DNA of 64,000 nt from JAHEZL01 sp964406465 (lineage in GTDB: Bacteria > Bacteroidota > Bacteroidia > Flavobacteriales_C > GCA-002722245), in assembly GCA_964406465.1 (NCBI GenBank), contig CAYORT010000008.1, positions 1 through 64,000 on the forward strand, given 5' to 3'. The position numbers and the translations under genes are program-made. Positions 8,521 to 18,735 of the stretch are shown in pieces (the first letter of the stretch is position 1; each line of letters opens with the position of its first letter). The notes under the pieces were generated by a model, which worked only from the letters and a program-made list of their open reading frames with translations, made no database searches and was not told the DNA's origin.

Positions 8521-9492
8521 TTATTTGGTGGCCGGAGTAAATTTCTCCACCTGATTTTTTATAGGTTTAATGGTTTTCAAGTAAGCAAACATTGCCTTTA
8601 AATCCTCTTCTTCCATTTGTCCGTACATTTTCCAAGGCATTACAGTTTGAAAATTGCCGGGAGCTACTTGAGGATCCACGTAGTTTGAATCGAAATACAT
8701 TTTAAATCTGCTCACGAAAGCAGCTTCATCCCAATTTCCAATTCCCGTTTCTTTATCGGGAGTTATGTTAGCCGAACGAACAGTTCCAACAGGAAGAGGA
8801 AATTCAAAACCACCTGCCATTTCCATTCCTTCAATTGGTGTTCCTTTGTCTTGTTTGGTATGACACTCGGTACAGCTAGCCATGGTAAAAAGATATTTTC
8901 CGTAAGCTACTTGGTTTTTTTTATCTGGTCGAGTAGAGAATTCAGCTTTGGTTGGAATTGTATTTATAATCACATTCATTGGAAAAATAGCCTCAGATTT
9001 AGGCACATCATTTTTGATGGAAGGTAAACTTCTTAAATAGGCGATGATATCGTAAATATCTTCTTTGTCACATTTGCCATATGCTTTATGCGGCATAACA
9101 GGAAAAAGCGCTTCGCCATCTTTGTTTACACCACTAGTGATAGCACGAAATAATTCGCCGTCGGTCCATGAACCAATTCCATATGGGGTAATATTTTTAG
9201 AATAGAATGTTCCTGGAAAGCCAAATTCTTCAGGGAAAACTTCTCCGCCTTTCCCAAGAGTACCATCCATTAAAGGGCCCGCAAATTTACTCCAGTCGCG
9301 AGTAGAATGGCAGTCCATACAAGCAGCAACAGCATTGGCTAAATATTTACCATGCGCAACTCTTTCGGGAGTAGCTTCAATTTTAAGGTCTTCGGCCTCA
9401 CCAACATTTGGTAGTGTAAATTTCACGTAAGAGATTAATCCAGCGATTAAAACCACTATGGTGAGTAGTGTGTAGAGAATTATTTTTTTCAT
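8521..9492 (-). CDS. Membrane-anchored dihaem cytochrome c
   Basis: The 323-residue product has an N-terminal membrane anchor or signal (about residues 2-22) and two class I cytochrome c domains. The haem sites are CMDCH (residues 58-62) and CTECH (about 207-211). Candidate distal Met ligands lie in PVMPHKAYG and TVMPWKMYG. It should carry electrons in the periplasm, like the cytochrome subunits of dehydrogenase or oxidase systems. No dehydrogenase gene is adjacent, so its partner is unknown. The internal Met at 9492 is used because it places the signal segment at the N terminus; a longer frame would add 22 residues in front of it. Confidence 0.88.
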   Translation of the reverse strand: MKKIILYTLLTIVVLIAGLISYVKFTLPNVGEAEDLKIEATPERVAHGKYLANAVAACMDCHSTRDWSKFAGPLMDGTLGKGGEVFPEEFGFPGTFYSKNITPYGIGSWTDGELFRAITSGVNKDGEALFPVMPHKAYGKCDKEDIYDIIAYLRSLPSIKNDVPKSEAIFPMNVIINTIPTKAEFSTRPDKKNQVAYGKYLFTMASCTECHTKQDKGTPIEGMEMAGGFEFPLPVGTVRSANITPDKETGIGNWDEAAFVSRFKMYFDSNYVDPQVAPGNFQTVMPWKMYGQMEEEDLKAMFAYLKTIKPIKNQVEKFTPATK

Positions 9493-9614
9493 TATAAAAA
9501 GTATTTGCGGCGAAGATAGAAAAGAAACGGATTTTTCAAATGTATTTCTTGGATACAATTCAAAAATGAAAAAGTAGGCTGTGGTTGATGTTGGGTAATA
9601 TTTAACAGACCTTG

Positions 9615-11144
9615 TTAATCAACCATAGATGCTTTTTGATATTTCTCTTTTGCCATTTCGACGATACTTCTATTGTGAACTTTTGATTCTAACCATAGGT
9701 CGAAAATCTCTAACTGTTTTAATCTTGGCCAATTAGGATTGCCACTCATTTTGTGCAGTTGCTTATGCAAATCATTCATAGAATCTTTTATAGATTCTTT
9801 TTTATTGATGTTTTTTAGAAGTTTTTGAATCCATCTTAAGATGTGTTTTTCACTTTCGAGATCATTGCTGTGTTTCAAGAATTCTCGGTATACAGAACGA
9901 ATCAGGTAATCCATCAAGCTATAGTTTTTCAATTCATAATGAAGTATAAGTAAATTGATTTTTGCCGCCAATTGGTGTTCCTTTCTAAAAGCGCTTTTAT
10001 TGTCTAATGTCTTATTTATCCAAGGTATACAGTTTTTATATTCTCCTAAGGTGAAGTAAAGAGTGAAGAAGGTATTGTACAATGTTATTTTATAATAGTC
10101 GGATAATCTATCTTCATTTTCCTTGAGCCAAACTATTGCTTCCTCTACATTTTTCTTAGCCTCTGTTAAGTTTCCTAATTTGATGTTTAACGAAATGCTG
10201 CCCACATGGTAGCCAATTTGTCTTATTAAGTTGATATGGCTATGAATATTAGAATCGAGTTCAAAATTTTTGAGTTCTTGAATGAGAGGTGGAACACTTT
10301 GGTAATCACCTTTATTCATTTTGCTATTTATTTTGTTTACTAGTGTTGTGATGTAAGCATCGGGGTAATTTTTTACGAAGGAAGGGTTTGCTTTCAGGAT
10401 ATCTAAAATTTTCTCTTTTATGTCATCATTTTTATTAAAGTCGCGCAGCATGTAGTGGCCCTGACTAATGATCGTCCATTTTCTTATTTGATTTTTGGTG
10501 CTGTCGTTTTCATCTATGGTATCCAATGCTGGATGACTTAGAAGGCTTTTTATCTTTTCGATATTTTCGGCTGATGGTATATTTTCCATGAAAAGAAGCT
10601 GGCGCATTTTCTCGCTAAGCTTATACAGTTCAAATTCTTTTTGAAGATCATCCATTACCTTTTTAGACTGCAGTATAAACTTGTCTTCTATCCCATTGAG
10701 GCCCACTCCGTGAAGCTGAGTTATTCTTATACATATTTCATATGAAGATGAAAATTCTTCTTGTTCAATGGCAGTTTTGAGTGCTTTTTCATACTGTTCG
10801 TAGGCCAGCGAAAATAGCCCTTTGCGATGCAATACAATTCCTTGAGCTAACAGCTCTTTAATTTTCAAGGCATTGATATTTTTTTCGTGATAGCGAGTAA
10901 GCCTTTTGAGTATGGTATCAAAAAGTTGATTTTTGTTTTTCGAGAAGTTTTTGGTGAAAGCCTGTTTTTTATTTTTTTCTAAAAATCGTTTTTCATCATA
11001 GTGATCTAAATTACATAAAGCATCAAAAAGCTTTAAATAGGATACATCTTCACCGTTTTTAGTGAATACACTTTTTTTGATATACCCCTTCTCAGTTTGA
11101 GACAAAGATTTAATCAACTCAAAGAGTTTGTCGTTGTTGTTCAT
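9615..11144 (-). CDS. Helical-repeat (TPR-like) protein of unknown function
   Basis: The 509-residue product has no signal peptide. It begins with NNNDKLFELIKSLSQTEKGYIKK, an opening I recognise only as typical of uncharacterised Bacteroidota helical-repeat proteins. The body is almost wholly alpha-helical with TPR-like spacing (for example LFSLAYEQYEKALKTAIEQEEF and LGEYKNCIPWINKTL). It is rich in Lys, Glu and Asn and probably cytoplasmic, acting as a scaffold. It stands alone on its strand, with about 120 bases separating it from the cytochrome gene downstream. Confidence 0.75.
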   Translation of the reverse strand: MNNNDKLFELIKSLSQTEKGYIKKSVFTKNGEDVSYLKLFDALCNLDHYDEKRFLEKNKKQAFTKNFSKNKNQLFDTILKRLTRYHEKNINALKIKELLAQGIVLHRKGLFSLAYEQYEKALKTAIEQEEFSSSYEICIRITQLHGVGLNGIEDKFILQSKKVMDDLQKEFELYKLSEKMRQLLFMENIPSAENIEKIKSLLSHPALDTIDENDSTKNQIRKWTIISQGHYMLRDFNKNDDIKEKILDILKANPSFVKNYPDAYITTLVNKINSKMNKGDYQSVPPLIQELKNFELDSNIHSHINLIRQIGYHVGSISLNIKLGNLTEAKKNVEEAIVWLKENEDRLSDYYKITLYNTFFTLYFTLGEYKNCIPWINKTLDNKSAFRKEHQLAAKINLLILHYELKNYSLMDYLIRSVYREFLKHSNDLESEKHILRWIQKLLKNINKKESIKDSMNDLHKQLHKMSGNPNWPRLKQLEIFDLWLESKVHNRSIVEMAKEKYQKASMVD

Positions 11145-11583
11145 TTAATTAGTAGTTACAATAGAAAATTCCTACCGAGAAGATAATGATTTTATAAATC
11201 GTTGTCCATTAAAATCTTTTTTTTCTATTCGTGATTTTAAAAACGAAAAGTATAGGTTGATTCCTTGCGACGCATTAAATACGCGTGTTTTAGGGAGTAA
11301 GTGTGAAATCAAAAAGTAATAATTTAAAATTATATGTACGCTTTTAGGTGTTAAAATTTTCATTTTTGCTCTATCGTCTTATCCTGTTTTAATAGCGATT
11401 ATTGATTTCAACTGAACAGTGTAGAACTGTTAACCTGTCTGAGAATTCCGGCGTCCCATGCCGGCATTTTTAGTATCTGCATTTTCCCTCAAAAAGGCGA
11501 TTGAAAGGTAATTTTCATGAAATTCTTGAATTGCGCTTTCTATTTCAAATCGATTTCTTTAGGCTAACCTAAAACCTAGAAAT
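11145..11583. other. Intergenic region before the metalloprotease gene
   Basis: This gap of about 440 bases lies between divergent genes. A 5-bp CCGGC/GCCGG hairpin (11448-11464) followed by ATTTTT could be a weak terminator or leader structure. A 63-codon minus-strand frame (11172-11363) has no recognisable features and is not called. No clear promoter match was found. Confidence 0.5.
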
Positions 11584-14082
11584 ATGAAAAAACTGCTATT
11601 TCTCCTTATGCTTCCTTTTGCTGCTTTTGCAGGTATCGATGTAAATGGAACGCTTGTGCTTGGCACAGCAGCACAGTTTCGAAATACTGTACTTAATAAT
11701 CCGAAGCAATTACAGGTGAGTAATTCGCAAACCTATTCTACCGTTGTTCAGCAACAATCTGCACAATCAGTTTCGGGAACCCTTAAAGGTATTGCTGGTT
11801 CGCAATTTTTGATAAGACAGCAATCAGGTAAAGTAGAAGGATTTATCATTGTATCACAAGCCAACGATATTGCTTATCAATATGTCACTGATGCCAACGA
11901 CCAAGTGAGTCTTGTGCAAGTATCGGTAAATAAAATTATGTGTGTAAACTATGGTACTGATTCACCAATGAAGAGTAGTGCGAAAACTAAAACTCAGGTT
12001 TTAGGCGCACAAGAAGCTGTTCCACTTTTGCAAAGCTTGCCGGGTAGTAGCAACGTGGCTTATCTCGATTTTGATGGTTATACTTTGCCAAAGAATAAGT
12101 ATTGGAATGGCAATCAAACTGTAACTGTATCTGCAACCGGTTTTACCAATCAAGAAATGACCGCTGCTTTCAATATCATTGCAGAAGATTATGCTCCATT
12201 CAATATTAATATCACCACCGACGAAAGTGTTTTTTTAGCTGCTCCTGCTGCTTCTAGAATGCGTGTGGTGTTTACACCTAGCTCATCATGGTATGGCGCA
12301 GCAGGAGGTGTAGCATATATTGGAAGCTTTAGCTGGGGTGAAGATGTTCCTTGCTGGGTTTTTATCGATAGATTAAATTACGACAGTGAATACGCGGGGG
12401 AAGCAGCCGCTCATGAATTGGGGCATACCGTAAACTTAGAACACGACGGGGGTAGTGTTGGAAGTAGTGGTGCTTATTACATGGGACATGGTGATTGGGC
12501 TCCAATCATGGGCGGTTCTTATTATAAAACCGTAACTCAGTTCAGTAGAGGTGAATACAATGGTGCAAATCAACAACAAGATGATTTGGCTGAGATAGCG
12601 GCCGTAGTGGGCTATTTGAGTGATGATGTAGGTAATACTGTTAATACTGCATCGGCTTTGGTAATCGATAATACCGGAGTGGTTCTTGCCAACAGCAACA
12701 AAGGCTTAATCAACTCTCGCACCGATCTTGATGTATTTACTTTTTCTACATCGGGAGGTACTGTTTCATTGAGCATTTTGCCATCTGCTCCCATACGCAC
12801 CAATGTAGATTTAGAAGTGAAGTTATATACCAGCAACAACAGCTTGGTGCAAACTTATGGAACTGGTCATTCGAATATTATGAATGGTGTAAATATTAGT
12901 ACCACTTTAGCTGCAGGCGACTATTATATCATAGTAGATGGTGTTGGTACAGGTAATGCAAGTACTGGCTGGAGTGATTACAACTCCATGGGGCCCTACA
13001 CTATTTCGGGTAATGTGCCAAACATCAAGAACAATTACGATGTGGCAGCCAAAATGGTAAATGGAATTACTTCTGGTGGTTGTGCCGATTCGATAAAACC
13101 AGTGGTTCAAATTTTAAACAATGGTTTATTAACGCTTACATCTGTTGAAGTTGAAATTTTACTTAATAATGTGGTAGTAAAAAGTTTTACGCATCAAACG
13201 TCTTTGGCTACTGGCGCAACAGAAAACATCTCTATACCAGCCATTGCGCTCGTTACATCAGGAACTAATGTAGTTACGGTGCGATTGAAAAATCCAAACA
13301 ATCAAACCGATGCAGTTTTATCGAACAATGATTTAGATTTTACCTTCAATATCGGAATAGGAAATTTGATGACATTTAAAATTTCATCTACATCTGTTGA
13401 TTTGCCTAATATTTCCTGGTCGATAAAAGAGAACAACAATACAGTAGTGACAAGCGCCAATAATGCCTTCAACACTTCTGGTGCTTTTAAAACACAAAGT
13501 TTCTGTTTGGTTGACAATAAATGTTATGATATTAATGTGTCTACAGCCTTCATCACTGCTATTTGCACACAATATTCAGCTTGGAAGGCTTCAACCATAT
13601 ACAACAGCGGAGATATGTTTAGCTACAATGGTAGATTGTACAAAGCAACAACACAAATATGGAATGCAAATCCGGTAAACTTCCCACAATATTACCAAGA
13701 TATGGGCGCTTGTCCGGCACCTTCGCCAACCGATTATTTTGAGATTGTTGATGTGCAAAATCAGCAGTCATTGCTAAAGAAAACCGTTGCACAATACGTT
13801 TCTCCTTCCTCTGATGCATTTTGCTTAGGTAACACAACATCTGTGCAAACGGTTGCAAAATCGCAACTTAATATTTATCCAAATCCAACCAGTGCAGAAG
13901 TGAATCTCAATTCTGATGAACAAATTGTAAACGTAAAAGTTTATTCATTAGACGGCAGAATTTTGCTTGAAAATTCAGCCAACATCAAACAAATTGATTT
14001 GTCGAGTTTCGCAGCTGGTACTTATTTACTAAGTGTTCAAACAGCCAACAACTTATACTTTCAAAAAGTAATGAGATATTAA
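11584..14082 (+). CDS. Secreted zinc metalloprotease with PPC, carbohydrate-binding and T9SS type A domains
   Basis: The 832-residue product has a signal peptide (1-16) and a reprolysin-like catalytic domain. The zinc motif is HELGHTVNLEHDG (His277, Glu278, His281, His287), followed by a YMGHGDWAPIMG segment containing the Met-turn. A bacterial pre-peptidase C-terminal (PPC) domain follows at about 350-460 (DVFTFSTSGGTVSLSI), then a CARDB-like beta domain (about 490-610). A short module near 655-705 with WKASTIYNSGDMFSYNGRLY resembles chitin-binding CBM5/12 modules. The type A T9SS sorting domain (IYPNPTSAEVNL...GTYLLSVQ) covers about 765-832. It is likely an extracellular protease, perhaps targeted to chitin-rich particles; the substrate is inference. 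Confidence 0.88.
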   Translation: MKKLLFLLMLPFAAFAGIDVNGTLVLGTAAQFRNTVLNNPKQLQVSNSQTYSTVVQQQSAQSVSGTLKGIAGSQFLIRQQSGKVEGFIIVSQANDIAYQYVTDANDQVSLVQVSVNKIMCVNYGTDSPMKSSAKTKTQVLGAQEAVPLLQSLPGSSNVAYLDFDGYTLPKNKYWNGNQTVTVSATGFTNQEMTAAFNIIAEDYAPFNINITTDESVFLAAPAASRMRVVFTPSSSWYGAAGGVAYIGSFSWGEDVPCWVFIDRLNYDSEYAGEAAAHELGHTVNLEHDGGSVGSSGAYYMGHGDWAPIMGGSYYKTVTQFSRGEYNGANQQQDDLAEIAAVVGYLSDDVGNTVNTASALVIDNTGVVLANSNKGLINSRTDLDVFTFSTSGGTVSLSILPSAPIRTNVDLEVKLYTSNNSLVQTYGTGHSNIMNGVNISTTLAAGDYYIIVDGVGTGNASTGWSDYNSMGPYTISGNVPNIKNNYDVAAKMVNGITSGGCADSIKPVVQILNNGLLTLTSVEVEILLNNVVVKSFTHQTSLATGATENISIPAIALVTSGTNVVTVRLKNPNNQTDAVLSNNDLDFTFNIGIGNLMTFKISSTSVDLPNISWSIKENNNTVVTSANNAFNTSGAFKTQSFCLVDNKCYDINVSTAFITAICTQYSAWKASTIYNSGDMFSYNGRLYKATTQIWNANPVNFPQYYQDMGACPAPSPTDYFEIVDVQNQQSLLKKTVAQYVSPSSDAFCLGNTTSVQTVAKSQLNIYPNPTSAEVNLNSDEQIVNVKVYSLDGRILLENSANIKQIDLSSFAAGTYLLSVQTANNLYFQKVMRY

Positions 14083-14137
14083 TTTTTTCCTTTCATATGT
14101 AGTAGTGTGCACTTTTATTAAAGTGTATTTTAAAAAA

Positions 14138-14167
14138 ATCCAAGGTTCCCAGCCTTGGATTTTTTTT
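14138..14167 (+). terminator. Intrinsic terminator after the metalloprotease gene
   Basis: The 8-bp stem ATCCAAGG/CCTTGGAT has a 7-base loop. An A tract before it extends the pairing and an 8-base T tract follows. It lies about 55 bases after the metalloprotease stop. Confidence 0.9.
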
Positions 14168-14365
14168 CTTATGAAAGGTAATATTCTGACTTCGCAAAGT
14201 ATTGAAAATACTGGTTTTTAGTTCGTTATGGGGTGGTTTGAAAGTTAAAGAAACTCGACTTTTTGTTTTACATGGCAACTTAAATAATTGAATTTTAGCA
14301 GAGAGGGAGGGTCCAGATAGATTAAACTACGCTATTAATTAGAAAACTAAAGTAAGATCATTTTT

Positions 14366-17300
14366 ATGAAAACTGTTAAAAGTTCAATCTTGAAGTTTGC
14401 AGGCATATCATTGGTATTGAATTTACTTTTTTGTGCAAATGTATTTGCAGTGCACGTATTTGGTGGTGAGCTTGAGGCGCAATGTTTAGGCAATGGCAAT
14501 TACAGGTTTAGACTCACCGCCTATGCCGATTGCGGAAGGGTTTCTGACGCAGCTTCTAACACTTTTCAGATTTATAAAGGAATAGATAATTCTCTTTACA
14601 CTACTGTTAATTTAACGAGAGTGAGCGCCGACACCTTGCCGGTGATTCAAAATAAATGCGCTACTGGTGTGAAGGGAACTTGTGTTGCTAGAGTTGTGTT
14701 AGAGGGTACCGCAAATTTGCCTATGATACAAGGTGGCTATGTGCTTGCCTATGGCTCGTGCTGCAGAAATCAAAACATCACCAATATTGTAAATCCCGGC
14801 AGCACCGCTCAAATTTACACCTTAAAATTACCAGGCACCGAATTGGTAACTACTTGCAATAGTGCACCTACATTTAATGCTTTGCCTCCTTCGGAAATTT
14901 GCACCAACATGCCAATGGAAATTGATTTTAGTGCAACAGATGCTGATGGCGATGAATTGAGATATAGATTGATAAATCCGCTCGGACAAGGTAGTGGGTC
15001 TTATACTCCTCCTTTTCCTAAAGTTAATTTTTCTTCACCTTATACTTACCAAGATCCAATCAACTCGGGAATTCAAATAGATAGTACAACTGGTATCATT
15101 ACAGGAACTCCAAAGAATATCGGACTCTTTGTAATTGGAGTGGCGGTGGAAGAATATAGAAACGGAAAATTAATTGGTACAAAAATTCGTGATTTTACTT
15201 ACACCATCATTGCATGTACTCCACAGCTTTCTACCAACAATCCAACGGTGGCTACTTGCGCAAATTTGCCCGTGCAATTCGATTATAATTTTAGCGGACC
15301 GTTAAAAGCAGGAACTACTCCGCAATGGAATTTTGGAGATCCTGGTTCTGGCGCAAATAATTTTTCTACTATCAAAAATCCTACGCATCAATATCCAACT
15401 TTAGGTACTTATTATGCCACGGTTTCTTTGGTTGATTTTTGTGGTAATAGTTTAAGAGATACTGTTCGCGTTGATATCGTTGAAACGAAAGCGAATGTGG
15501 CCGATCCTGGTCAGCATTGCAAAGGCGACCTGGTAACTCTTACATCAACCGATGCTTCGTGCTCTGGCATGTCGTGGTTTGCCGATGCAACCACCACCAC
15601 AGCCTTAACTACAGGTTGCACGCACAGCTTCACCTTAAACAGCGATTCTCAATGCGTTTATTTTGAACCTTTCGTTGATCCTGTGGTGAGAACTGTTGGC
15701 GCCAACGGTTATCAAACTTGGGGAACCGATGCCACCAACACCGCTTCCTTTGATGCGATTGTTCCTATTACCATTGATGGGTTTTCGCTAAATGGTGATC
15801 AATACTGGAGTGGTTGCGTTAAGTTTAATGCTACCATAACTGTGGAACAAGCGGGGGTAGTGGTTGCCGGACCAATTACCAAAACAGTAAATTGTGATGG
15901 AACTACTGCAACAGTGCTTACTGGCTTAAATTTAAAAGTACCGCAAGGAACAGGATATTCACTTAAAATTTCAGGTGCTACTTTAAAACCTACCACTGGT
16001 TTTACGCCGGTGAATCAGTTGGGATTGATTAATGTAAATAGTTCGGGACCATTTTACAATTGGAAAGTGCAATCAGATCAAAAATGTGCTGTAAGAGATA
16101 AAATTTGTGTGAAAAGTAATTGTCCTTGCCCCAATACCACATTGAAATTTCCTGCACCTATTTGTTCAGATGTAGATTTCGATTTAAATACTTTGAAAAC
16201 AAATACCACTTCACCTGGTAAATGGAGTATCATTAATGCTCCGGTGGGTGGCACTGCTGCTGTGATTAATGGAACTAAATTTAATGCTAGTAAAAATGGA
16301 AAGGGCGGACAATATACTCTGCTTTATACTTTAGATGGCGGACCCTATCCAAACTGTGCAGATTCAAATACACGCGTAATCACCATTAACCCAAAAGACA
16401 CCGCTAAAATTACTTTGGGTCAAGGTCCGTTTTGCCTAAGCGATGGTGTACAAACTTTGAAATTGGAAAATATATCATCTGCTGGAAAGTGGAGTGGCAC
16501 AGGAATCATTGATGCCAATACTGGTAAGTTCGATCCTGTTGATGCAGGTGTTGGGGCACACGTTATTACCTATACTACTAATGGAATTTGTTTTGTAAAA
16601 GATACTTTGACGGTGGTGGTAGTGGCGCAAAAATTTTCAAACATTATCACTCCCGATACAGCAGTATGCAACAATGCAGCGCCATTCAAAATTAGAACAA
16701 GTGCTAATACAACGCTTGGCGGCACATGGGTTTCAGTACCTGCCGGATTGGTGAATGCTAGCGGAATTTTTGATGCCACTAAAGGTGTTCCTGGTGGTCC
16801 TTATAAAGTGTATTATATTATTCAAGGAGCTACTTTGGCTTGCAGCGCTATCGACAGCGTTGCTATCACGATCAACGATATTGATGTTGCCAACATCACG
16901 CCTAATCAAGGTCCGTTTTGCATAATGGATTTACCAACACAATTGAATTTAGATGCAGGCTCTCATAGCGGACAATGGAGTGGAACAGGAGTTAGCGCAA
17001 CAGGAATTTTTACGCCAAGTGTTGCAGGTGCCAACAAAACAGTGGTTACTTATACCACCGATGGTGCATGTAAAATTATAGATACAGTGCAGATATTAGT
17101 GCATGCTAAAAAGATTTCGAATATCTTAACAAGTGATACTACAGTGTGTAAAAACTCTGCTAATTTTCCAATTCGTTTGAGTGGAAATACAAGCGCAGGA
17201 GGTATGTGGTTAGAGAATTTATTGCCAACCACCTCAACCTTCAATCCAACAATAGCAACAGCAGCAGCGCATAAAATATATTACGCAGTACAAGGCTTTA

Positions 17301-18610
17301 ACCTAGCATGTAGTGCCGTGGATAGTGTGCTGGTGACGGTGAACCCCAACGCCGATGCCAGCATCACTACTCCATTAAAATTGGATTTTTGTCCAGATGA
17401 TGCATCCATAACATTAACATCTACTGTTCAGCCTTCAACAGGAAAATGGTGGAGTGTTCCAGCAGGTGCGGTAAATAGTAACGGAGTATTTACACCTAAA
17501 AATGCATCGATAGGAAAAACAAAAGTGTATTATGGAATAGCACAAATGTGTGGCGATACTGGTGTTGTGGAATTAACAGTGCATGGTGTTAAAGATCCTA
17601 CAATAACGCCATTCGGACCACTATGTGAAAGTGAGTTGCCATACACTATGAAGGCAAAAGATGTGGGCACTTGGACAATTGATGATGTAGCCATAAATGG
17701 TTTGTTCTCGCCAGGTACTTTACAAGCAGGTTTCCATAAAGTGATAAACACCATTAACGATTTTTGTCCGGTTGCCGACACCATCGAAGTAGAAGTGAAA
17801 GCTACGCCTATCACAAATTTAGATGTTGATACGCTCTTTGGCTGCGTTCCACTTTCTGTAAATTTTACAGATATTTCCGATTCAACAGCTATAGCAAGTA
17901 AATGGTACATTCAATTGAATGGAACAAATGTAGATTCATTAACTGGCTTGCAAAATGTGAATTACAATTTTAGTGGTGCGGGTTGTTATGATGTTGTGCT
18001 GAATAATCAGTACAAATACAATTGCAGAAGCACACAGAAATTTCCGCAACAGATTTGTACCGAATCTCGTCCGCTAGCCGATTTCACGTGGGAAGATTTA
18101 ATAATGACGGTGTTGGATCCATGGGTGCATTTGTTGAATCAATCTAGCAATGCTTATACCTACGAATGGAAAATGCCTGAGGGAGATCCTAATGTATCGA
18201 GCGATGAAAATACATGGACCAAATACATCACCGAAGTGCAAGATACTTTTCCAGTAACCTTGATAGCACACAACACATGGTGTTTAGATAGCATCACTAA
18301 AAATGTAATTATCAAAGATATTTTTGCGGTGCATGTTCCCAATGCATTCACACCAAATGGAGATGGAAAGAACGATGTGTTTTATCCAACAGGATGGAAC
18401 ATCACGGGAGAGAAATACGAATTTATGGTCTTCAACAGATGGGGTGAATTGATATTTAGAACAAACACACCAATGGAAGGATGGAACGGAAAACGCGACA
18501 ACAACCTGCGCGATGCACAGGTGGATGTGTACGTTTGGAAACTAATTGTATTGGATACTTTTAAAGACAAAAAGGAAACCTTGGTTGGCACGGTGAGCTT
18601 AATTAGATAA
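14366..18610 (+). CDS. Giant secreted PKD/Ig-like protein with T9SS type B sorting domain
   Basis: The 1414-residue product starts with a signal peptide ending near residue 28. Its N-terminal module begins HVFGGELEAQCLGNGNYRF, an opening common in large Bacteroidota surface proteins. It has a PKD domain at about 310-370 (PQWNFGDPGSG...HQYPTLGTYYATVSLVD), then several Cys-containing Ig-like repeats. Two long units (around residues 690-860 and 850-1000) share GPFC...GxWSGTG...YTT(N/D)G and a following VCxN(S/A)A segment. The type B sorting domain starts near residue 1321 (VPNAFTPNGDGKNDVF, FNRWGELIF, GWNGK). It is probably a T9SS-exported surface adhesin. About 280 bases separate it from the preceding terminator-bearing gene; no clear promoter was identified. 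Confidence 0.87.
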   Translation: MKTVKSSILKFAGISLVLNLLFCANVFAVHVFGGELEAQCLGNGNYRFRLTAYADCGRVSDAASNTFQIYKGIDNSLYTTVNLTRVSADTLPVIQNKCATGVKGTCVARVVLEGTANLPMIQGGYVLAYGSCCRNQNITNIVNPGSTAQIYTLKLPGTELVTTCNSAPTFNALPPSEICTNMPMEIDFSATDADGDELRYRLINPLGQGSGSYTPPFPKVNFSSPYTYQDPINSGIQIDSTTGIITGTPKNIGLFVIGVAVEEYRNGKLIGTKIRDFTYTIIACTPQLSTNNPTVATCANLPVQFDYNFSGPLKAGTTPQWNFGDPGSGANNFSTIKNPTHQYPTLGTYYATVSLVDFCGNSLRDTVRVDIVETKANVADPGQHCKGDLVTLTSTDASCSGMSWFADATTTTALTTGCTHSFTLNSDSQCVYFEPFVDPVVRTVGANGYQTWGTDATNTASFDAIVPITIDGFSLNGDQYWSGCVKFNATITVEQAGVVVAGPITKTVNCDGTTATVLTGLNLKVPQGTGYSLKISGATLKPTTGFTPVNQLGLINVNSSGPFYNWKVQSDQKCAVRDKICVKSNCPCPNTTLKFPAPICSDVDFDLNTLKTNTTSPGKWSIINAPVGGTAAVINGTKFNASKNGKGGQYTLLYTLDGGPYPNCADSNTRVITINPKDTAKITLGQGPFCLSDGVQTLKLENISSAGKWSGTGIIDANTGKFDPVDAGVGAHVITYTTNGICFVKDTLTVVVVAQKFSNIITPDTAVCNNAAPFKIRTSANTTLGGTWVSVPAGLVNASGIFDATKGVPGGPYKVYYIIQGATLACSAIDSVAITINDIDVANITPNQGPFCIMDLPTQLNLDAGSHSGQWSGTGVSATGIFTPSVAGANKTVVTYTTDGACKIIDTVQILVHAKKISNILTSDTTVCKNSANFPIRLSGNTSAGGMWLENLLPTTSTFNPTIATAAAHKIYYAVQGFNLACSAVDSVLVTVNPNADASITTPLKLDFCPDDASITLTSTVQPSTGKWWSVPAGAVNSNGVFTPKNASIGKTKVYYGIAQMCGDTGVVELTVHGVKDPTITPFGPLCESELPYTMKAKDVGTWTIDDVAINGLFSPGTLQAGFHKVINTINDFCPVADTIEVEVKATPITNLDVDTLFGCVPLSVNFTDISDSTAIASKWYIQLNGTNVDSLTGLQNVNYNFSGAGCYDVVLNNQYKYNCRSTQKFPQQICTESRPLADFTWEDLIMTVLDPWVHLLNQSSNAYTYEWKMPEGDPNVSSDENTWTKYITEVQDTFPVTLIAHNTWCLDSITKNVIIKDIFAVHVPNAFTPNGDGKNDVFYPTGWNITGEKYEFMVFNRWGELIFRTNTPMEGWNGKRDNNLRDAQVDVYVWKLIVLDTFKDKKETLVGTVSLIR

Positions 18611-18735
18611 GCAAATTTGCTCTGTGAAAACAAGGGAAAATAGTGTTGGTCGAAAAGTAATATTCGAATAAAAATGTTTTTCAATTAACGCTTGAAAATA
18701 TCAGTTTTGCCGATTTACAACAAGCAATTAAAATT

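Noticed and set aside
11172..11363. 63-codon minus-strand frame in the gap before the metalloprotease
   Set aside because: Basic, low-complexity translation, no recognisable domain, no upstream signals; gap-filling by chance is more likely.
18616..18633. CAAATTTG palindrome after the 1414-residue adhesin
   Set aside because: AT-rich and short with no T tract; not convincing as terminator or operator.
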